Of a stretch of 64,000 bases of DNA, positions 1 through 13,254 are shown in pieces. This DNA is from Adineta vaga. Taxonomy: Eukaryota; Rotifera. The stretch covers positions 3,162,001-3,226,000 of the forward strand of contig CP075492.1 of NCBI GenBank assembly GCA_021613535.1, read 5' to 3'. Position numbers and translations under genes: made by a program. Position 1 is the first letter of the stretch; each line of letters starts with the position of its first letter. Under the pieces are notes generated by a model. It was not told where the DNA came from and searched no databases. It saw only the letters and a list, made by a program, of their open reading frames with translations.

Positions 1-3000
1 ATCGTGTTCTTATCCATAGAGTTGTATTAGAAAACAAAATTATGCCTGAGACCTACCACACGAATTGACTCCTATAATGAATTTTTGAATACGACGATTG
101 GCTTCATCTGCCACATACAAATTACCAGAACTATCGAAACGAACTGAATATGAATAATGGAGTTGAGTTGATTCTGATCCACTCTTTTCGCTACAACCAA
201 CAAGACATCGAAAATGATAACGACCTACTACTCGAACAACACGATGTTTTTGATTGTCTGCAATGTATAAAATGTTATCGGCGTCTACGATTATACCACT
301 TGGATATTGTAATTGTAAACCATTGGGAATACCATTACCAGCAACTGTAATTCCATTTGATTCTTCCGATGGAAAAAGTTGAATTCTGTTGTTTCTACCA
401 TCAGCTACGTAGAGATTGCAATGAACATCGACAAATATCCCAACAGGATGAGATAGGCTCTTTTCACTTGAACCAGATTTATCATTCTCTCCTGCAGCAG
501 TCGACTCTGTTTTGTCTCTGCCATTATTGAGCGATATTTTAACCACTATATGTCTCAGGTTAATGGAACAATAAAGATCATTTTTGACATCTAGAAATAG
601 TGCATAACAATTTCCAGAGAACTTTGAAATGGGATCTCCTCTCGTAGCATTTAATGTCCATTTATCGATTTGACCTGTCTGATTGTCATTTTCAACATAA
701 ATATCACCATTCGTTGTAACAAACAGACCTGTCCAGGCGAATAACTTCCCGGTGGATATTTTCCGAGGATTCTTGTTATTTGTTTTTGACCAGATCAGAA
801 TTTGTCCGTGAGTATGATCAACTACGTAGACAGTATCATGGGAGTCAATGAAGATACCACGGGGCTCGGAACCAACAAGACTTTGACTAGCAAATGTGAT
901 TCCACATGAACTCCATTTCGAATTTGTAGGAACAATTGGTTGATTGAACGATTCTAAACAAAGAAGAAATATAGTTTCAGATTAGTTTTAACACTTTAAA
1001 GCAAGTTAAAGACTATTAGAACATATAAATGAGTGATACTGCTATATAGAATGGTTGTAACCTCAAGAACTACTCACGTGAATAACTGAGAATTTGGAAT
1101 TTTTGTACTCGATGATTATCCCAATCAGCAACATAGAGTGATCCATTTCTATCAAATGCCAATGAATGTGGGCCTTTCAGCTGATTTGTTGCAGTTCCAA
1201 AACTTCCCGTGCAAGCAACAATACACACACCATACCATGATCCAACAAGCCATCGAATAATGCGTCCTTGATCGCCAGCTTCACTTATGTACATATATTC
1301 ATTTGCATCAACTATCACATAGGTGGGTTTGTTGAGCTGTGTTGCTTTGTCACCAGCATTGCCATCACCAGCCACACGAATTCCTTGAGAAGCTCCCGGC
1401 AACCATTTCATGATTCGATGATTCTGACGATCTGCAATGTACATAATTCCTGCGTCGTTCACAAAGATTCCATATGGTTCATTAAATTGATCGTCATTGG
1501 ATCCGCTATCTTCGTTTTTTCCGGCGATGATCTGACCGATAGTTGAATTCGACAGAAATAACCAGATGCAATGTTCATCTCTATCACTTACATATATGTT
1601 ACCTTCATTATTCACATACAAATAGAACGGTTGTTTTGATCCGGCGAGATTAGCAGCTGTAGCTGGATTTGAACCGTTGAGTGATATTCGTTGTATTCTT
1701 TTATTCTTAGTGTCAGTAACATAGAGGGATTTGTTAAAAACAAAAACATCATGTGGTTCATTGAACTGGTTGAGAGCAACACCTGGTCCAAAGCCAATAG
1801 CAAAGTTCTTGATGGAAGAATTCAGATGAACAACAAGAATACGATGATTAAATTCCTCACCAATGTACAAAATCTCTTGGTCAGTGATATGTATTCCTAC
1901 GGGTCCATCAAGCTGAGTAAGAGATGATCCCGCGGTTCCGTTTTTCTGGCCTGCAACTGTGATACCATTTTGATCCCAATAAGCTTGACGAGATAATTTT
2001 AACTCTGCTGAAAACAAAGATGGTATGATATTATTATTGTTATGCGAAGCACATTATGTGGATGAAATTTTTGTAGTTTCAAAGTCAAAAAATCAGCTGA
2101 CAAATAATTTACTTGTTCGTTGATCGAGTATTAAGAACTACAAAAAACCAACTGTGATGACTGTTTCAGTTGGTTTGCAGTGCAAGAATTTATCAAAAAA
2201 ACGTTTGTAAATCAGCTCGAGTGCACTGCTTTAAAGACACGCAGTATACTCTTTGCTGCACGATATTTGGATCATAATTAAGGAATAACTGCTTTCTTTC
2301 TTCGCAAATATCAATAAGATATGCAATGCTAATTATGAACATGCGAGGTGGCCCATAAGTAACCCGGAGATAAGAAAATTAAATAACTCTCTTTTTAGTT
2401 GGTCGAAAAGAATGAAATTTTTGGCAATGATAGAGATCGGCACATTCCAAGTTTATATCCATAAAGACAAGCCTAGAAAACTCTTTACTAAGTATCACTA
2501 TCGAATTAAACATGAAAAATGTTTTTTTTTCTCAGATAGAAAAAATAGTATACAGAGCAACGTAAAAGTCACTTTACCAAACAAAACAAATCAAATATCT
2601 TCATTACGATTTGAATAAATGAGCTGATTTTTTTATCAATGTTACAGGTTTATTCATGCTGTATATTCATAAAGATATACTTTGAGAAATTCTTTTGTTA
2701 AGTCTGTTGTTTTTATTCCTAAGTTACAAAAAAGTAAACCTTTCTGTACAGACCAGCAGTGATACTTAGTAAAGAGTTTTTCTAGGCTTGGCTTTATGGA
2801 TATAAACTTTGAATGTGTCGATCTATATCATTGCTAAAAATTTCATTTCTTTCGACCAATAAATAAGAGAGTTATTTAATTTTCTTATCACCGGGTTACT
2901 TATGGGCCACCCTGTATCATCTACCACAATCTGCTGATATTTTCAAATTACATGCATTCTTTCCAGCCTCTTTATTTGATATCACTTACACGATACGTCA

Positions 3001-3053
3001 TTGACAATCATTAAAATGATCGAACACATCAGAAATTTACATGTCGGTACCAT
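1..3053 (-). CDS. Secreted NHL-repeat protein, copy 1 (3' end beyond window)
   Basis: Predicted extracellular scaffold built from two six-bladed NHL beta-propellers. Three exons are visible: 2990-3053 encodes a signal peptide (MVPTCKFLMC then a hydrophobic stretch), 1078-2007 encodes six blades, and 57-953 six more; all splice phases agree. Blade signatures are of the type LYVADWDNHRVQKF, MYIADRQNHRIMKW and LYVADGRNNRIQLF. The exon ending at 57 has a GTAGGT donor, so the gene continues left of the window; by comparison with copy 2 the missing part should hold a Ser/Thr linker, EGF domains and a membrane helix. The first intron is 982 nt because a foldback element sits in it (2342-2916); the same intron in copy 2 is 242 nt. 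No lesion seen. NHL propellers usually bind proteins or RNA; the signal peptide argues for an extracellular role. Confidence 0.85.
2342..2916. mobile_element. Foldback MITE with long terminal inverted repeats
   Basis: Two arms of about 155 bp, near 2346-2500 and 2757-2912, are inverted copies of each other. The outer end reads GGTGGCCCATAAGTAACCCGG on the left and its complement on the right. The right end continues CCACCCTG-TA, which is like the CAGGGTG termini and TA target of Tc1/mariner elements; the left outer bases have diverged (TGCGAGGTGG). The centre has no transposase, and the 68-codon ORF inside is just arm sequence. It lies in intron 1 of NHL copy 1 and is absent from the matching intron of copy 2. 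Confidence 0.8.
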
Positions 3054-3306
3054 TATACACACTTAATAAACGTATTTGAAAATGAATTCAGCATTAACAA
3101 TTAAAAAATAAAATGAAAATGGCATTTAATAAGAACTTTTTTCACAGAACTGTACTTCTCCGTTTTAATCTCTAATACTCTGAATGGTGGCAGAGAAGAG
3201 AAATAAAACTCGTAAAAAAGAAAACGATACTATTTACACATATTAGAATAACAATAAAATATTTCCAGACAAAACATGTTTAGATAGACATAGTATTTAT
3301 TTTTAT

Positions 3307-3314
3307 TGACGTCA
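3307..3314. promoter_or_regulatory. CRE-like palindrome TGACGTCA upstream of NHL copy 1
   Basis: An ATTGACGTCAAT palindrome lies about 255 bp upstream of the start codon. The same palindrome is at 9525-9532 in copy 2, about 230 bp from its start, inside otherwise diverged flanking DNA. TGACGTCA is the consensus site of CREB/ATF bZIP factors; its use here is inferred. Confidence 0.45.
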
Positions 3315-3659
3315 ATAATATTCATATCCATTAAATGCATGTAGAAAAACTAAAAAATTATTTACGGTATTTCAACGATGTTTGTGAATCTAATTTTCTA
3401 CTTATTCATAACCATACATAACTGAATACGGCATAAGATGATATCATAATCAAGTGAGTTTACTTATATTTCTAGTCCATGATGATGACGTACATCAGTG
3501 TTTTCATGACTTTAATGTAGATTTTTCTTTAATCATGACAATAGGAATGAAACGTGTCATCAACAGACGAACGTGCTATCATTTATTATCAACTTTACCA
3601 GTTAATTTGTTACTCTATCATAGACGAAAAACTGATTTGATTTATAATATACGGTATAT

Positions 3660-5456
3660 TTTTTAAATCTCTAAACATAAATGTGTTCACCAGACTATCA
3701 TATGTTTTATATGAGCATTTAATCGGAGAATATGATGATGAATGATAAAATATCCTAACTCACATCCATAGATTAACTGAAGACATGAGATATTGAAATT
3801 TTACTGATAGGAAAGATTTAAAACTGTGCACACGCCGATTCTTCTTTATTAAAAAATAAACATTAAGTTTATCTCGAGAATTGATCGGAAGTCTTCTTCT
3901 GCGTTTGGATTTCTTTTTCAAATTCTTAGTCAATATCGATTTTGTGTAAAAAGCTGTTTATTCAATTGATATTAAATTCACTAAGTTCAACTAATTCTAA
4001 AACTATAAATTCTTCACAATCGTTCCATTCGTCAGATGAAACATTTTTTTTATAAATGAAAATCATTCATGATAAAGATCAATTAGATTATTAGATAAAT
4101 TTGTTAGTTCAATACTTGTAATGTTTAAATGTTTAGAGAAAATTAAACAAAATTTTGCTCGAATTGAAATAATGTCGGAGGGCGATGTTTCCCAAAGATG
4201 AATTAGAATATTTTCTTTTTCATTTGTTTTAAAATGAATTCTAAAATTTCTTTTCGATTAACTAATATATTCATTTTTGATAAATAAGAAAGAATTGTTA
4301 AAATTTGACATAGAACATTTAAATGAATATGTTGAGAAGAAAGAATGAAATTCAACGAGAGTTTTAAAACGATATATTTAATTGTTAAAAAACATCTCTT
4401 TGATAATATCGATTAAATCTTCAGAATTCGAACTATGTGCAACTATAACCACATTCGTTTTAATCGATTAATTGCGCTAAGATAAATGCTTGATATTGTG
4501 AGAAATGATATAGAAAGAAAAGTTTTCGTTAAAAATTTCATGTGATATAGGAGGTAGAATGATTATATTTCGAAAAGTTTAATCAATAGCGAATTTAATT
4601 GATGGACTTCTAGGATGAAACGAACATAAATGTCGGTGAATAATATATAATATATTTTTCTTCGATTTCCATAGGAAAACGTGAGAGAAATTTGAAAAGA
4701 CTTTGATCATCTTTAAGGATGTGGATGTGGGCACTACATCTATCTAATACACACACTCAATACTCCTGGGAAATGAATTCACAACATCTTCCTTTTCTAC
4801 CAATGATGGTACGAAACTATTTAGAGTATTGATCAGTCTAAAAATGAGCTGTTAGTGTCGATCTTTTTAATCTACGACAGTATAGTCGAATAGAATTAGT
4901 TTCTAAGAAATCTGATTGAAAAGATTACGAACTAATTCTAATCCAGATTTTTATGTAAATTTCTATAATCTTGAATCTTCTAATGATTTATTAACTGAAT
5001 AGATTGCATGTTCCATAGTTTCATTTATGATTAGTCGAATATACTAAACGAACAGTATTTTCAAAACTGCTTATTCTTTATATCAAGGACAAAAACAATC
5101 CTCTATAGTTTATTTCTCACATATCTTATAAGGACCAATGAGAAAAAAATAGAAGAACAGAAAGAATATCTATGACTCGATGGATTCCTTTTCCAATATA
5201 CGATTAGCGAGAACAAAAAAGAAAGCAAACATATGTGTAACGTATACACGGGTACTGGGGATAGCGCTGTCAACTTTTCAAGTCCAAAAAATAGAGAAGA
5301 TATTCCTTATGTAAATCTACTATGAAGCATAGATTTAAAGTAATAATTAAAAAATTAAGTGGATGAGATTGATGTGTGAATATACTATTCTCATCCTTAA
5401 GATATTCATCGACAAAATTAAAAGCGACAAAGAAAATATTTTAGTTTATATCATAT
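3660..5456. other. Intergenic, with traces of a decayed coding region on the minus strand
   Basis: No intact gene. On the minus strand between about 4620 and 4170 short stretches read like leucine-rich protein (for example a segment containing SSNSEDLIDIIKEMF and another containing HLNVLCQILTILSYL), but frames change and stops interrupt. It may be a relic of an F-box/LRR-type gene; this is weak. A telomere-like element is at 4716-4765. Confidence 0.3.
4716..4765. repeat. Telomere-like hairpin element
   Basis: GGATGTGGATGTGGG on the left, CACACACTC on the right, with the loop CTACATCTATCTAA. The same loop occurs in the element at 60694-60750 and, inverted, at 33028-33080, so this is a dispersed family and not chance GT-richness. 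Confidence 0.6.
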
Positions 5457-8400
5457 TTAAAGAGTTGTTTCTTTTCTTTGGAAAATTGTCTGTTCATCCG
5501 ATGAAGGAATAGCATTGATATAAGTAAATCGTTGAATCACTGGTCTATGTCGTCTTTTTGCTCGTTGTTCTTGTCGAATCTGTTCTAGTTCACCACGAGT
5601 AGGATCAATTCCAAAACCATATTTCAACACATCCATCATGATCACAAATAATGCTACAAATGCCATGGCAATGATAGCAATATAAGCAAATGATTTACGA
5701 ATATACTGAAAAATAATCACTTTTCCATCAACAATTTCACAATATCGACCAGAATAACTATCACCCAAACATTTACACGAGAAATTTCCAAGTAATGAGA
5801 CACAAATTCCATTGTTGTGACAAGTAACATCAACACAATAATTGATTTTTCGTTCACATCGTGTTCCTTCCCAACCAAGTGTACAGTTACAGTTCGATGT
5901 TTGATTACACACACCTAAAAAAGAAAAGATTTCATTGTATTCTATTTAATGAAAGGAGTAAGAAAAACTAAATACCATTATTGAGACAAGTATTTTCTTT
6001 ACATGGTCGATTATCGATTTCACATTGTGTACCATTGAAATGGAGTGGACATGTACAATTATAATCTTTATTATTATTAGTGCTGTTACATGTTCCATTG
6101 TTTAGACATGGTTGCCATAAATCACAAATAGTAGCGGAAATACTGCAATTGAAGCCAATATATGTTGATTTGGGACACGATATTGGAAAAAAATGGGTGA
6201 ATGTCGGTTGAGCTAAAAGAAAGCAAGGATGTATCGATGTGTGTATGTGTATGGAAATGAAATGAAATGTATACGAGATGTTGCAATGATTGTGTTTGGT
6301 ATGGTTGTTATTGGATCTAAAATTATCATAATGTGGAGTTATGTTTCGAATATCTGATACAATAACTAACCTATTTTTGTGGATGTCGATGGATCAACTG
6401 AAGTATTCTCGATCTCAACCATTGCGTTGCTACTTGTCGAAGTTCCAATTTCTAAAATATCAATCGAACTCAATTAGAAGCTTTCTAAAACGACGAAGTC
6501 AATCATGTTAAGAAGGAATGGAGTGTGTTTAATATGACATTTCACTTTAGGCAAAGATTGAAATAATACTATACGATTTTCTTTGCTTCAAGAAATACTT
6601 ACGCTTTTTTGTTGTTGGAGCTGTCGTCGTTTGTTGTGTTGTTGTTTTTAGATCTAAAACGATCATACAATGAAGTTGCCTTAAACAAAGCTTTGGATGT
6701 AATTTTACTGAGTTCTTCCGATGATGATATAGACATGGTTGTACTTTTAACAGTCGATAATGCATCTGTTGAAGTTCTAGTTTCTAAACAATGAACAAGG
6801 TTAGATTGTAGCAGTTTTATGTAGTACTTACCACAAGAATTGGTTCCCAAAATGAATTTTTGAATACGATGATTGCCTTCATCTGCCACATACAAGTTAC
6901 CATAGCTATCGAATCGAACAGAATATGAATAATGGAGTTGAGTTGATTCTGATCCACTCTTTTCGCTACAACCAACAAGACATTGGAAATGATTACGTCC
7001 TACTACTCGAACAACACGATGTTTTTGATTGTCTGCAATGTATAAAATGTTATCGGCGTCTACGATTATACCACTTGGATATTTTAATTGTAAACCATTG
7101 GGAATACCATTACCAGCAACTGTAATTCCATTTGATTCTTCCGATGGAAAAAGTTGAATTCTGTTGTTTCCAGCATCAGCTACGTAGAGATTGCAATGAA
7201 CATCGACAAATATCCCAACAGGATGAGATAGACTCTTTTTACTTGAACCAGATTTATCATTCTCTCCTGCAGCAGTCGACTCTGTTTTGTCGCTGCCATT
7301 ATTGAGCGATATTTTAACCACTATATGTCTCAGATTAATGGAACAATAAAGATTATTTTTGACATCTAAGAATAGTGCACAACAATTTCCAGAGAACTTT
7401 GAAATGGGATCTCCTCTCGTTGCATTTAATGTCCATTTATCGATTTGACCTGTCTGATTGTCATTTTCAACATAAATATCACCATTCGTTGTAACAAACA
7501 CACCTGTCCAGGCGAATAACTTCCCGGTGGATATTTTCCGAGGATTATTATTATTTGTTTCTGACCAGACCAGAATTTGTCCGTGAGTATGATCAACTAC
7601 GTAGATAGTATCATTGGAGTCAATGAAGATACTACGAGGGCTGAAACCAACAAGACTTTGATTAGCAAATGTGATTCCACATGAACTCCATTTTGAATGT
7701 GGACGAATTACTGGTCGATTATATGATACTAAACGAAAAGAAAGTGAAAACAATCAAAAACTTTGCTTCTGTTTCGAGGTTCATTAAAGCATATATTTTT
7801 AAAAATTAATCGTGGATTGTGATTTACTTACATTAAGTCAGGGAAGAAGGTTATTTTTAGGGTGAATAAAACTCTCTACGATCTATCATTTATGAGAAGA
7901 AAATATTGTTTTAATTACTGACCGTATAAATTCTGAGTTTCTTCTAATCAGTAAATATTCTACTCATTTCATACTGATATAAGTCAAGATGATCACATTG
8001 ACAATTACAAATGAGTTAGTCAGGCATAGGTATGACTGAGAACTAAATGAATACTCACGAGCGTAGCCGAGAATTTGGAACTTTTGTACTCGATCATTTT
8101 TCCTGTCAGCAATATAAAGTGATCCATTTCTATCAAATGCCAATGAATGTGGGCCTTTCAGCTGATTTGTTGCAGTTCCAAAACTTCCCGTGCAAGCAAC
8201 AATACACACACCATACCATGATCCAACAAGCCATCGAATAATGCGTCCTTGATCGCCAGCTTCACTTATGTACATATATTCATTTGCATCAACTGTCACA
8301 TAGGTGGGTTTATTGAGCTGTATTGCTTTGCTACCATCATTGCCTTCACCAGCCACACGAACCCCCCAAGAAGCTCCCGGCAACCATTTCATGATTCGAT

Positions 8401-9294
8401 GATTCTGACGATCTGCAATGTACATAATTCCTGCGTCGTTCACAAAGATTCCATATGGTTCATTAAATTGATCGTAATTGAATCCGCTCTCTTCGTTTTT
8501 TCCGGCGATAATCTGACCGATAGTTGAATTTGACAGAAATAACCAGATGCAGTGTTTCTCTCTATCACTTACATATATGTTACCTTCATTATTCACATAC
8601 AAATAGAACGGTTGTTTTGATCCGGCGAGATTAGCAGCTGTAGTTGGATTTGAACCGTTGAGTGACATTCGTTGTATTCGTTTATTCTTAGTGTCAGTAA
8701 CATAGAGGGATTTGTTAAAAACAAAAACATCATGTGGTTCATCGAACTGGTTGAAAGCATCACCTGATTCAGAAGCCAATAGCAAAGTTCTCGGTGGAAG
8801 AATTCAGATGAACAACAAGAATACGATGATTTTCTGAATCAGCAATGTAAAGAACATCATCATTAGTGATATGTATTCCTAAGGTTTATCAAGCTGAGTA
8901 AGAGATGATCCCGCGGTTCCGTTTTTCTGGCCTGCAACTGTGATACCATTTTGATCCCAATAAGCTTGACTAGATAATTTTAACTCTGCTGAAAACAAAG
9001 ATGGTATGATATTATTATTTTTATGCGAAGCACATTATGTGGATGAAATGCTTGTAGTTTCAAAGTCAAAAAATCAGTTAACAGCTGAAAAAATACCTTC
9101 AATTATTATCAATCAGTCAATCTCAATCATGATTCAAATTGGATACTCTCTGTCTTTACGAATAACAATAGAGATTGCAATATTGATCATAATCATCTTG
9201 TAGAACAGTCATAATTCGTTATTTACTTACATGATACATCATGAGCAATCAATAAAATGATTAAACACATAAAAAATTCACATATCCATAGCAT
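5457..9294 (-). CDS. NHL-propeller / EGF single-pass membrane protein, copy 2 (with frame lesions)
   Basis: Type I membrane protein: signal-peptide exon 9231-9294, six NHL blades (8059-8988), six more (6832-7728), Ser/Thr-rich linker exons (6603-6783, 6371-6451), and EGF-like modules (5976-6212 and 5457-5914; for example CLNNGTCNSTNNN and CHNNGICVSLLGNFSCKC). A membrane helix near AYIAIIAMAFVALFVIMM and a basic tail of about 55 residues follow. It is a tandem paralogue of the gene at 1-3053. Against that copy it has a 1-nt deletion near 8880, giving an early TAG, and a compensating 1-nt insertion near 8767. The phase between the two linker exons is also off by one, next to a T-run at 6604-6609. 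It is therefore either a young pseudogene or an intact gene with sequence errors. Likely role: cell-surface adhesion or recognition. Confidence 0.75.
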
Positions 9295-10440
9295 TTTACA
9301 CAGTTTATAAACGTTCCAAGAATGAATTCAACATTAAATAAACTATATCACGGACAACATTGAATAGTTTTATTTTTCAATGTAATTCGATATTGTTTGA
9401 GATAATGTTAGAGAAGAGAAATCAAAATCATAAAAAAGAAACTAATACTATCTAAACACATTATAATAACAATAAAATATTTCCAAATAAAACAAATTCA
9501 GACGGACATAGTATCAATTTTCATTGACGTCAATAATTCAGATCCATGAGTTGATTAAAGGAAAACTAAAGACTATTTGTGACAATTTTATGCCTGTGTG
9601 TTCATCAGTATTTCGTTAACTATGATTTTAAATCTAATCTTCTGATTATTCATGACAATGCATGGCTAAAGAAAATACTGATCAATTCGGTTTTACGTTA
9701 GTTTCTAGTCCATGATGATGTAAATCAGTGTTTTCATGACTTCAATATATTTTTTGTTCATGACAGTAATAACGAGACGTGCTATCCATAGACAAACATA
9801 CTAACATCAACGTCATAGGCTAACTATTTTTCTCTATCAGAGTAAAAACAAATAATATGACTTACCATAGATAGGAACTAAAAGTTCTCTTAAAAATGTA
9901 TTCTCTTACTATAGCTAAAGCGAATACTAAAACATTCATTTTAATTAATCGATAATTGTAGTCAGACTATCACTTGTTTCATTTAAGTTTTTTTAGTAAC
10001 TTATTTAGCTTTTGATAGATTCATCTCAATCGATCAAAGATATGGACGATAAAACAATTTCGAAGGAATATCTGATGTAAGATTCTCGTTGGAATTCATT
10101 GTCAAAGACTCAAGATAGACTAGTGATGGGAAAATATCTACGATTTCTTCAAGATTAGTTCTAGTTATCACTACAATAAATGTCGAAGAATAATACTTTA
10201 CAAAAATTGTGAGATCAAATCTTTATTGACATATTTTAATGATGTCTTTCATATTTACAATTACAAATACTTCATTTCGAATCGAATTCTCCAAATAAAA
10301 GTCTTAATAATTTTCGAAATGTAATGAAATACAAATTGACAAGAAACTACACGTGATAATGATACGAGAGAGAAAGAAAGAGAAAAATATCTATCGAGGT
10401 ATATAGATATATATGTATCGTGTTCCTACCATTTGGACGG
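9295..10440. other. Duplicated 5' flank of NHL copy 2, then AT-rich spacer
   Basis: Up to about 9860 the sequence is alignable with 3054-3660, so the tandem duplication carried the promoter region as well as the gene. It includes the conserved CRE-like palindrome at 9525-9532. From 9860 to 10440 no gene is seen. Confidence 0.6.
9525..9532. promoter_or_regulatory. CRE-like palindrome TGACGTCA upstream of NHL copy 2
   Basis: Same ATTGACGTCAAT palindrome as at 3307-3314, at nearly the same distance from the start codon of the paralogue. Conservation between copies whose surroundings have diverged suggests, but does not prove, a functional bZIP site. Confidence 0.45.
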
Positions 10441-11930
10441 ATGAAAACAAACATGAAACGACAAAAAACAAATTCTAGTCAAATACGTAAGTTCATTTTA
10501 AAATCGATTATTTAAATTTTATTTTCTTTTATTAGAAAAAAATTAAAAAAATAAAGTAAGAAAGTTGTAATGTTAATGATTTTTCAATTTTAGAACAATT
10601 AATTATTTGGAGAATTTATCTAATGAAATTTCTCTCGAAAAATTCATTCATTCATTTACCATCAATTCATCTTTTTCTCATCTTCAATCACTCACTTTCT
10701 TTTTCATATCATCATCAACATTTACCATCCTTCTCTTTTATTTAAAATCTTTACCATGTCTTTCATCATTAGATATTCGTCTTAATGATTTTCCACAAGA
10801 TCTTGGTCTTATCTATCAAATGATTTTTCATTTTCCATTAAAATTTCTTCGAATCGTTACACCAGAAATTTTACTTTACCAAATCAATTATCATCGATTG
10901 AATATTTAACTATCTTTCATCAATGTACAACACATGAATTAATAGAAATTCTTTCACATTTACATAGTTTTGATATTATAAATAACAATGATTTGACCTC
11001 TAATTCAAATTCTATAGTTAAATTAAATCATTTAACATGTTTAACTTTAATTTTACAGAATGTTGATTTCGATGAATTTGAAGGATTTTTATTGAAATTT
11101 AGTTCTCACTTGAAAATATTAACTATTGAAATTATTAATGGTGATATTAAGTATTTAGATGCAGATCGATGGGAACGATTTATTTCAATAAATTTATCTT
11201 CATTAAAACAATTTCGTTTTAATTATCATCAAGCAATCGATGATGATTTTATTTTACAATCTTCTCATTTATTGATCAATCGTTTTACTTCACAATTTTG
11301 GATTGATCGACAATGAATTTTGAAAATTTTAATCAAAGAAGATAATTTAATCTATTCAATAGCTCCATATGATATTTATGATCATTTATCTGCAATGGAG
11401 CTTTGTATTAGTGGAAATCTTCTTACTCAAAATCGAAAATCATTTCTTAAACAAATTTGTCCATTATTTCGTATGTTTACTCATTTAGATATTAAATGTG
11501 ATCAAATGACTATTGATATGTTGATTAGAATTTTAAATGCATTACCAAATTTAACTTCAATAGGCATATCAAATTCTTTATTATATGAAGGAATGAAATT
11601 GATAGATGAACAGAAAATTTTATTAAAAAAATATCTCTTCGAAATGAAATTGAAACGAAAAAAATTGATTTTATTTTAAAATATTTTCCTCGAATAGACT
11701 ATTTTGAATTGGATGGTATACAAAATGTTAATCTTGGAATAATTGCAACGGATATTATATGGAAACTTACACGAAATGGAATTTCACATCCAATGACTTT
11801 GTGTCTTGATTGTAATGATGCTGAATGTGATCAATTAGAAAAATTATATCAAACAATTGATTGGAATAATTTATTAAAAACTTATACAATTCATCGGCAA
11901 TATCAACAATTTTTTATACATTGGAAATGA
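10441..11930 (+). pseudogene. F-box/LRR-family pseudogene lacking its F-box
   Basis: A short first exon (10441-10486, MKTNMKRQKTNSSQI) is spliced onto a leucine-rich region that starts near 10596 without any F-box. The intact relative at 57734-59629 has the F-box in this position. The frame then shifts near 10870. A TGA at 11314 stands where the reading continues perfectly on the far side. The frame shifts again near 11640 before the last segment, which ends at 11930. Joined across these breaks, the pieces read as one LRR-type protein (for example HLKILTIEI and ALPNLTSIGISN). F-box proteins pick substrates for SCF ubiquitin ligases; this copy should be dead. Confidence 0.75.
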
Positions 11931-12060
11931 TTGATTTTTATGTTTTGAAATAAACTTTCTTATATTTTTACTTTTTTTTATTTGAATACAAAAAATAACT
12001 CATCAAATTAATAACTAATATTGTCTTAATTTTACGTCCTTGAGTACAATAACACGATAC

Positions 12061-12112
12061 TCTTGAGAGTGTGAGTTGGTGTTGGATAGTTAAAATATAT
12101 CCACCCTTCTTC
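12061..12112. repeat. Telomere-like hairpin element (degenerate)
   Basis: CTTGAGAGTGTGAGTTGGTGTTGG on the left side and TCCACCCTTCTTC on the right, about 130 nt past the end of the F-box pseudogene. It resembles the cleaner elements elsewhere but is worn. Confidence 0.4.
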
Positions 12113-12416
12113 ATAAAAAAAAGTTAGAAATGCAAATAAATTAAATTGTCTGAATACTTTGAGCGAATATGTCACAAAAATGACTTTCGACGAGTAGACA
12201 GTCTAAAAATAAAGTAACAAGAAAGAACTTATCTAAAAGATTTTTTCAACTGTCGAGGTGATTGGTGTTTTCCATGAGATAACATCTCGTTCTTTTGAAA
12301 AAAAAAACATTTATTCTTAATCTGACTTTTTTATTTTTCATTTCGCTTGAATAGAAGACGTTAATATTTTTCATATATATTCTTTAATATATAATCAGTT
12401 TTCAAGATTTCTTTAC

Positions 12417-13254
12417 ATGAAAATGTCGTTGTTATATATTGGTCAACAAATAACGATTTTTGGTGGATGTTCAATGTTTCTTAGTGGTATCTTTGGTAAT
12501 ATAATGAATATATTAATATTTTCAACTGTTCGAACTTATCGAACAAATCCAGGAACATTTTATTTTCTTGCTGCATCTATGATTAATATCATTTATATCA
12601 TAGGAAATCTGCCATTTCGTATTCTAAGTGTTGGATATAATCTTGATTTTACAATCAACTCTATCCTGTGGTGTAAATTACGAAATTATCGATATATTAT
12701 GCTTGGTCCAATTTCATATACTTTTGTTTGTTTAGTCACAATTCTTTATATCTTCATCAAATCCTCGTATTCGAAGTTTTAGTAATCTTAAATGGTCACA
12801 TCGAATTTTAGCTTTTGTCATTATACTTTGGTGTCGTCATGCCATTCCAGTTGTTCTTTACGTAAATAATGTTCCCCCAAATTCGACTTGTATAAATACA
12901 AATGCAATTTATCGTGTTTATTTAACAATCTCAATCGTATTTGGATGGTCAACTTATCGAAATATTCGACAAACAAAAACTCTTGCTGAACAACATGCGG
13001 ATCGACAAATTATTCGAATGACATTCGTTCAAGTCATTCTTATGATTATAGCTGAAATACCTTATACGGTTTTTTCAACTTATCTTTTTCTTATAAATCA
13101 ACGATTAAAAAGTTATGATCAACAAATGTATGAATATGTTATTATGCAATTGGTTATGTTGATTTCGTATCTGTTTTGTTGTAAGTTATGCAAATTTAAC
13201 AGAAATTTCATTAGATCAATGAAGAAAGAAAACAAAAACAGTTTGTACATTTGA
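12417..13254 (+). pseudogene. Rhodopsin-like GPCR pseudogene, copy A
   Basis: Seven-helix receptor of the orphan, peptide-receptor-like type abundant in bdelloids. TM1 carries the GNIMNILIF motif and an extracellular Cys precedes TM3 (WCKLRNYRY). After CLVTI the frame breaks: an 8-nt loss (the ancestral order looks like ACAATT-GATCAATT-C) removes the start of intracellular loop 2. The same loss is in copy B at 16724-17593. Copy A also lacks 39 nt present in copy B (13 residues of TM5), lost between two AACAATCT repeats, and has a small indel in TM7. The homologous block runs about 12338-13521, against 16638-17860. Confidence 0.85.

Noticed and set aside
2412-2618. 68-codon ORF on the plus strand
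   Set aside because: Lies within the inverted arm and centre of the foldback element; no protein features.
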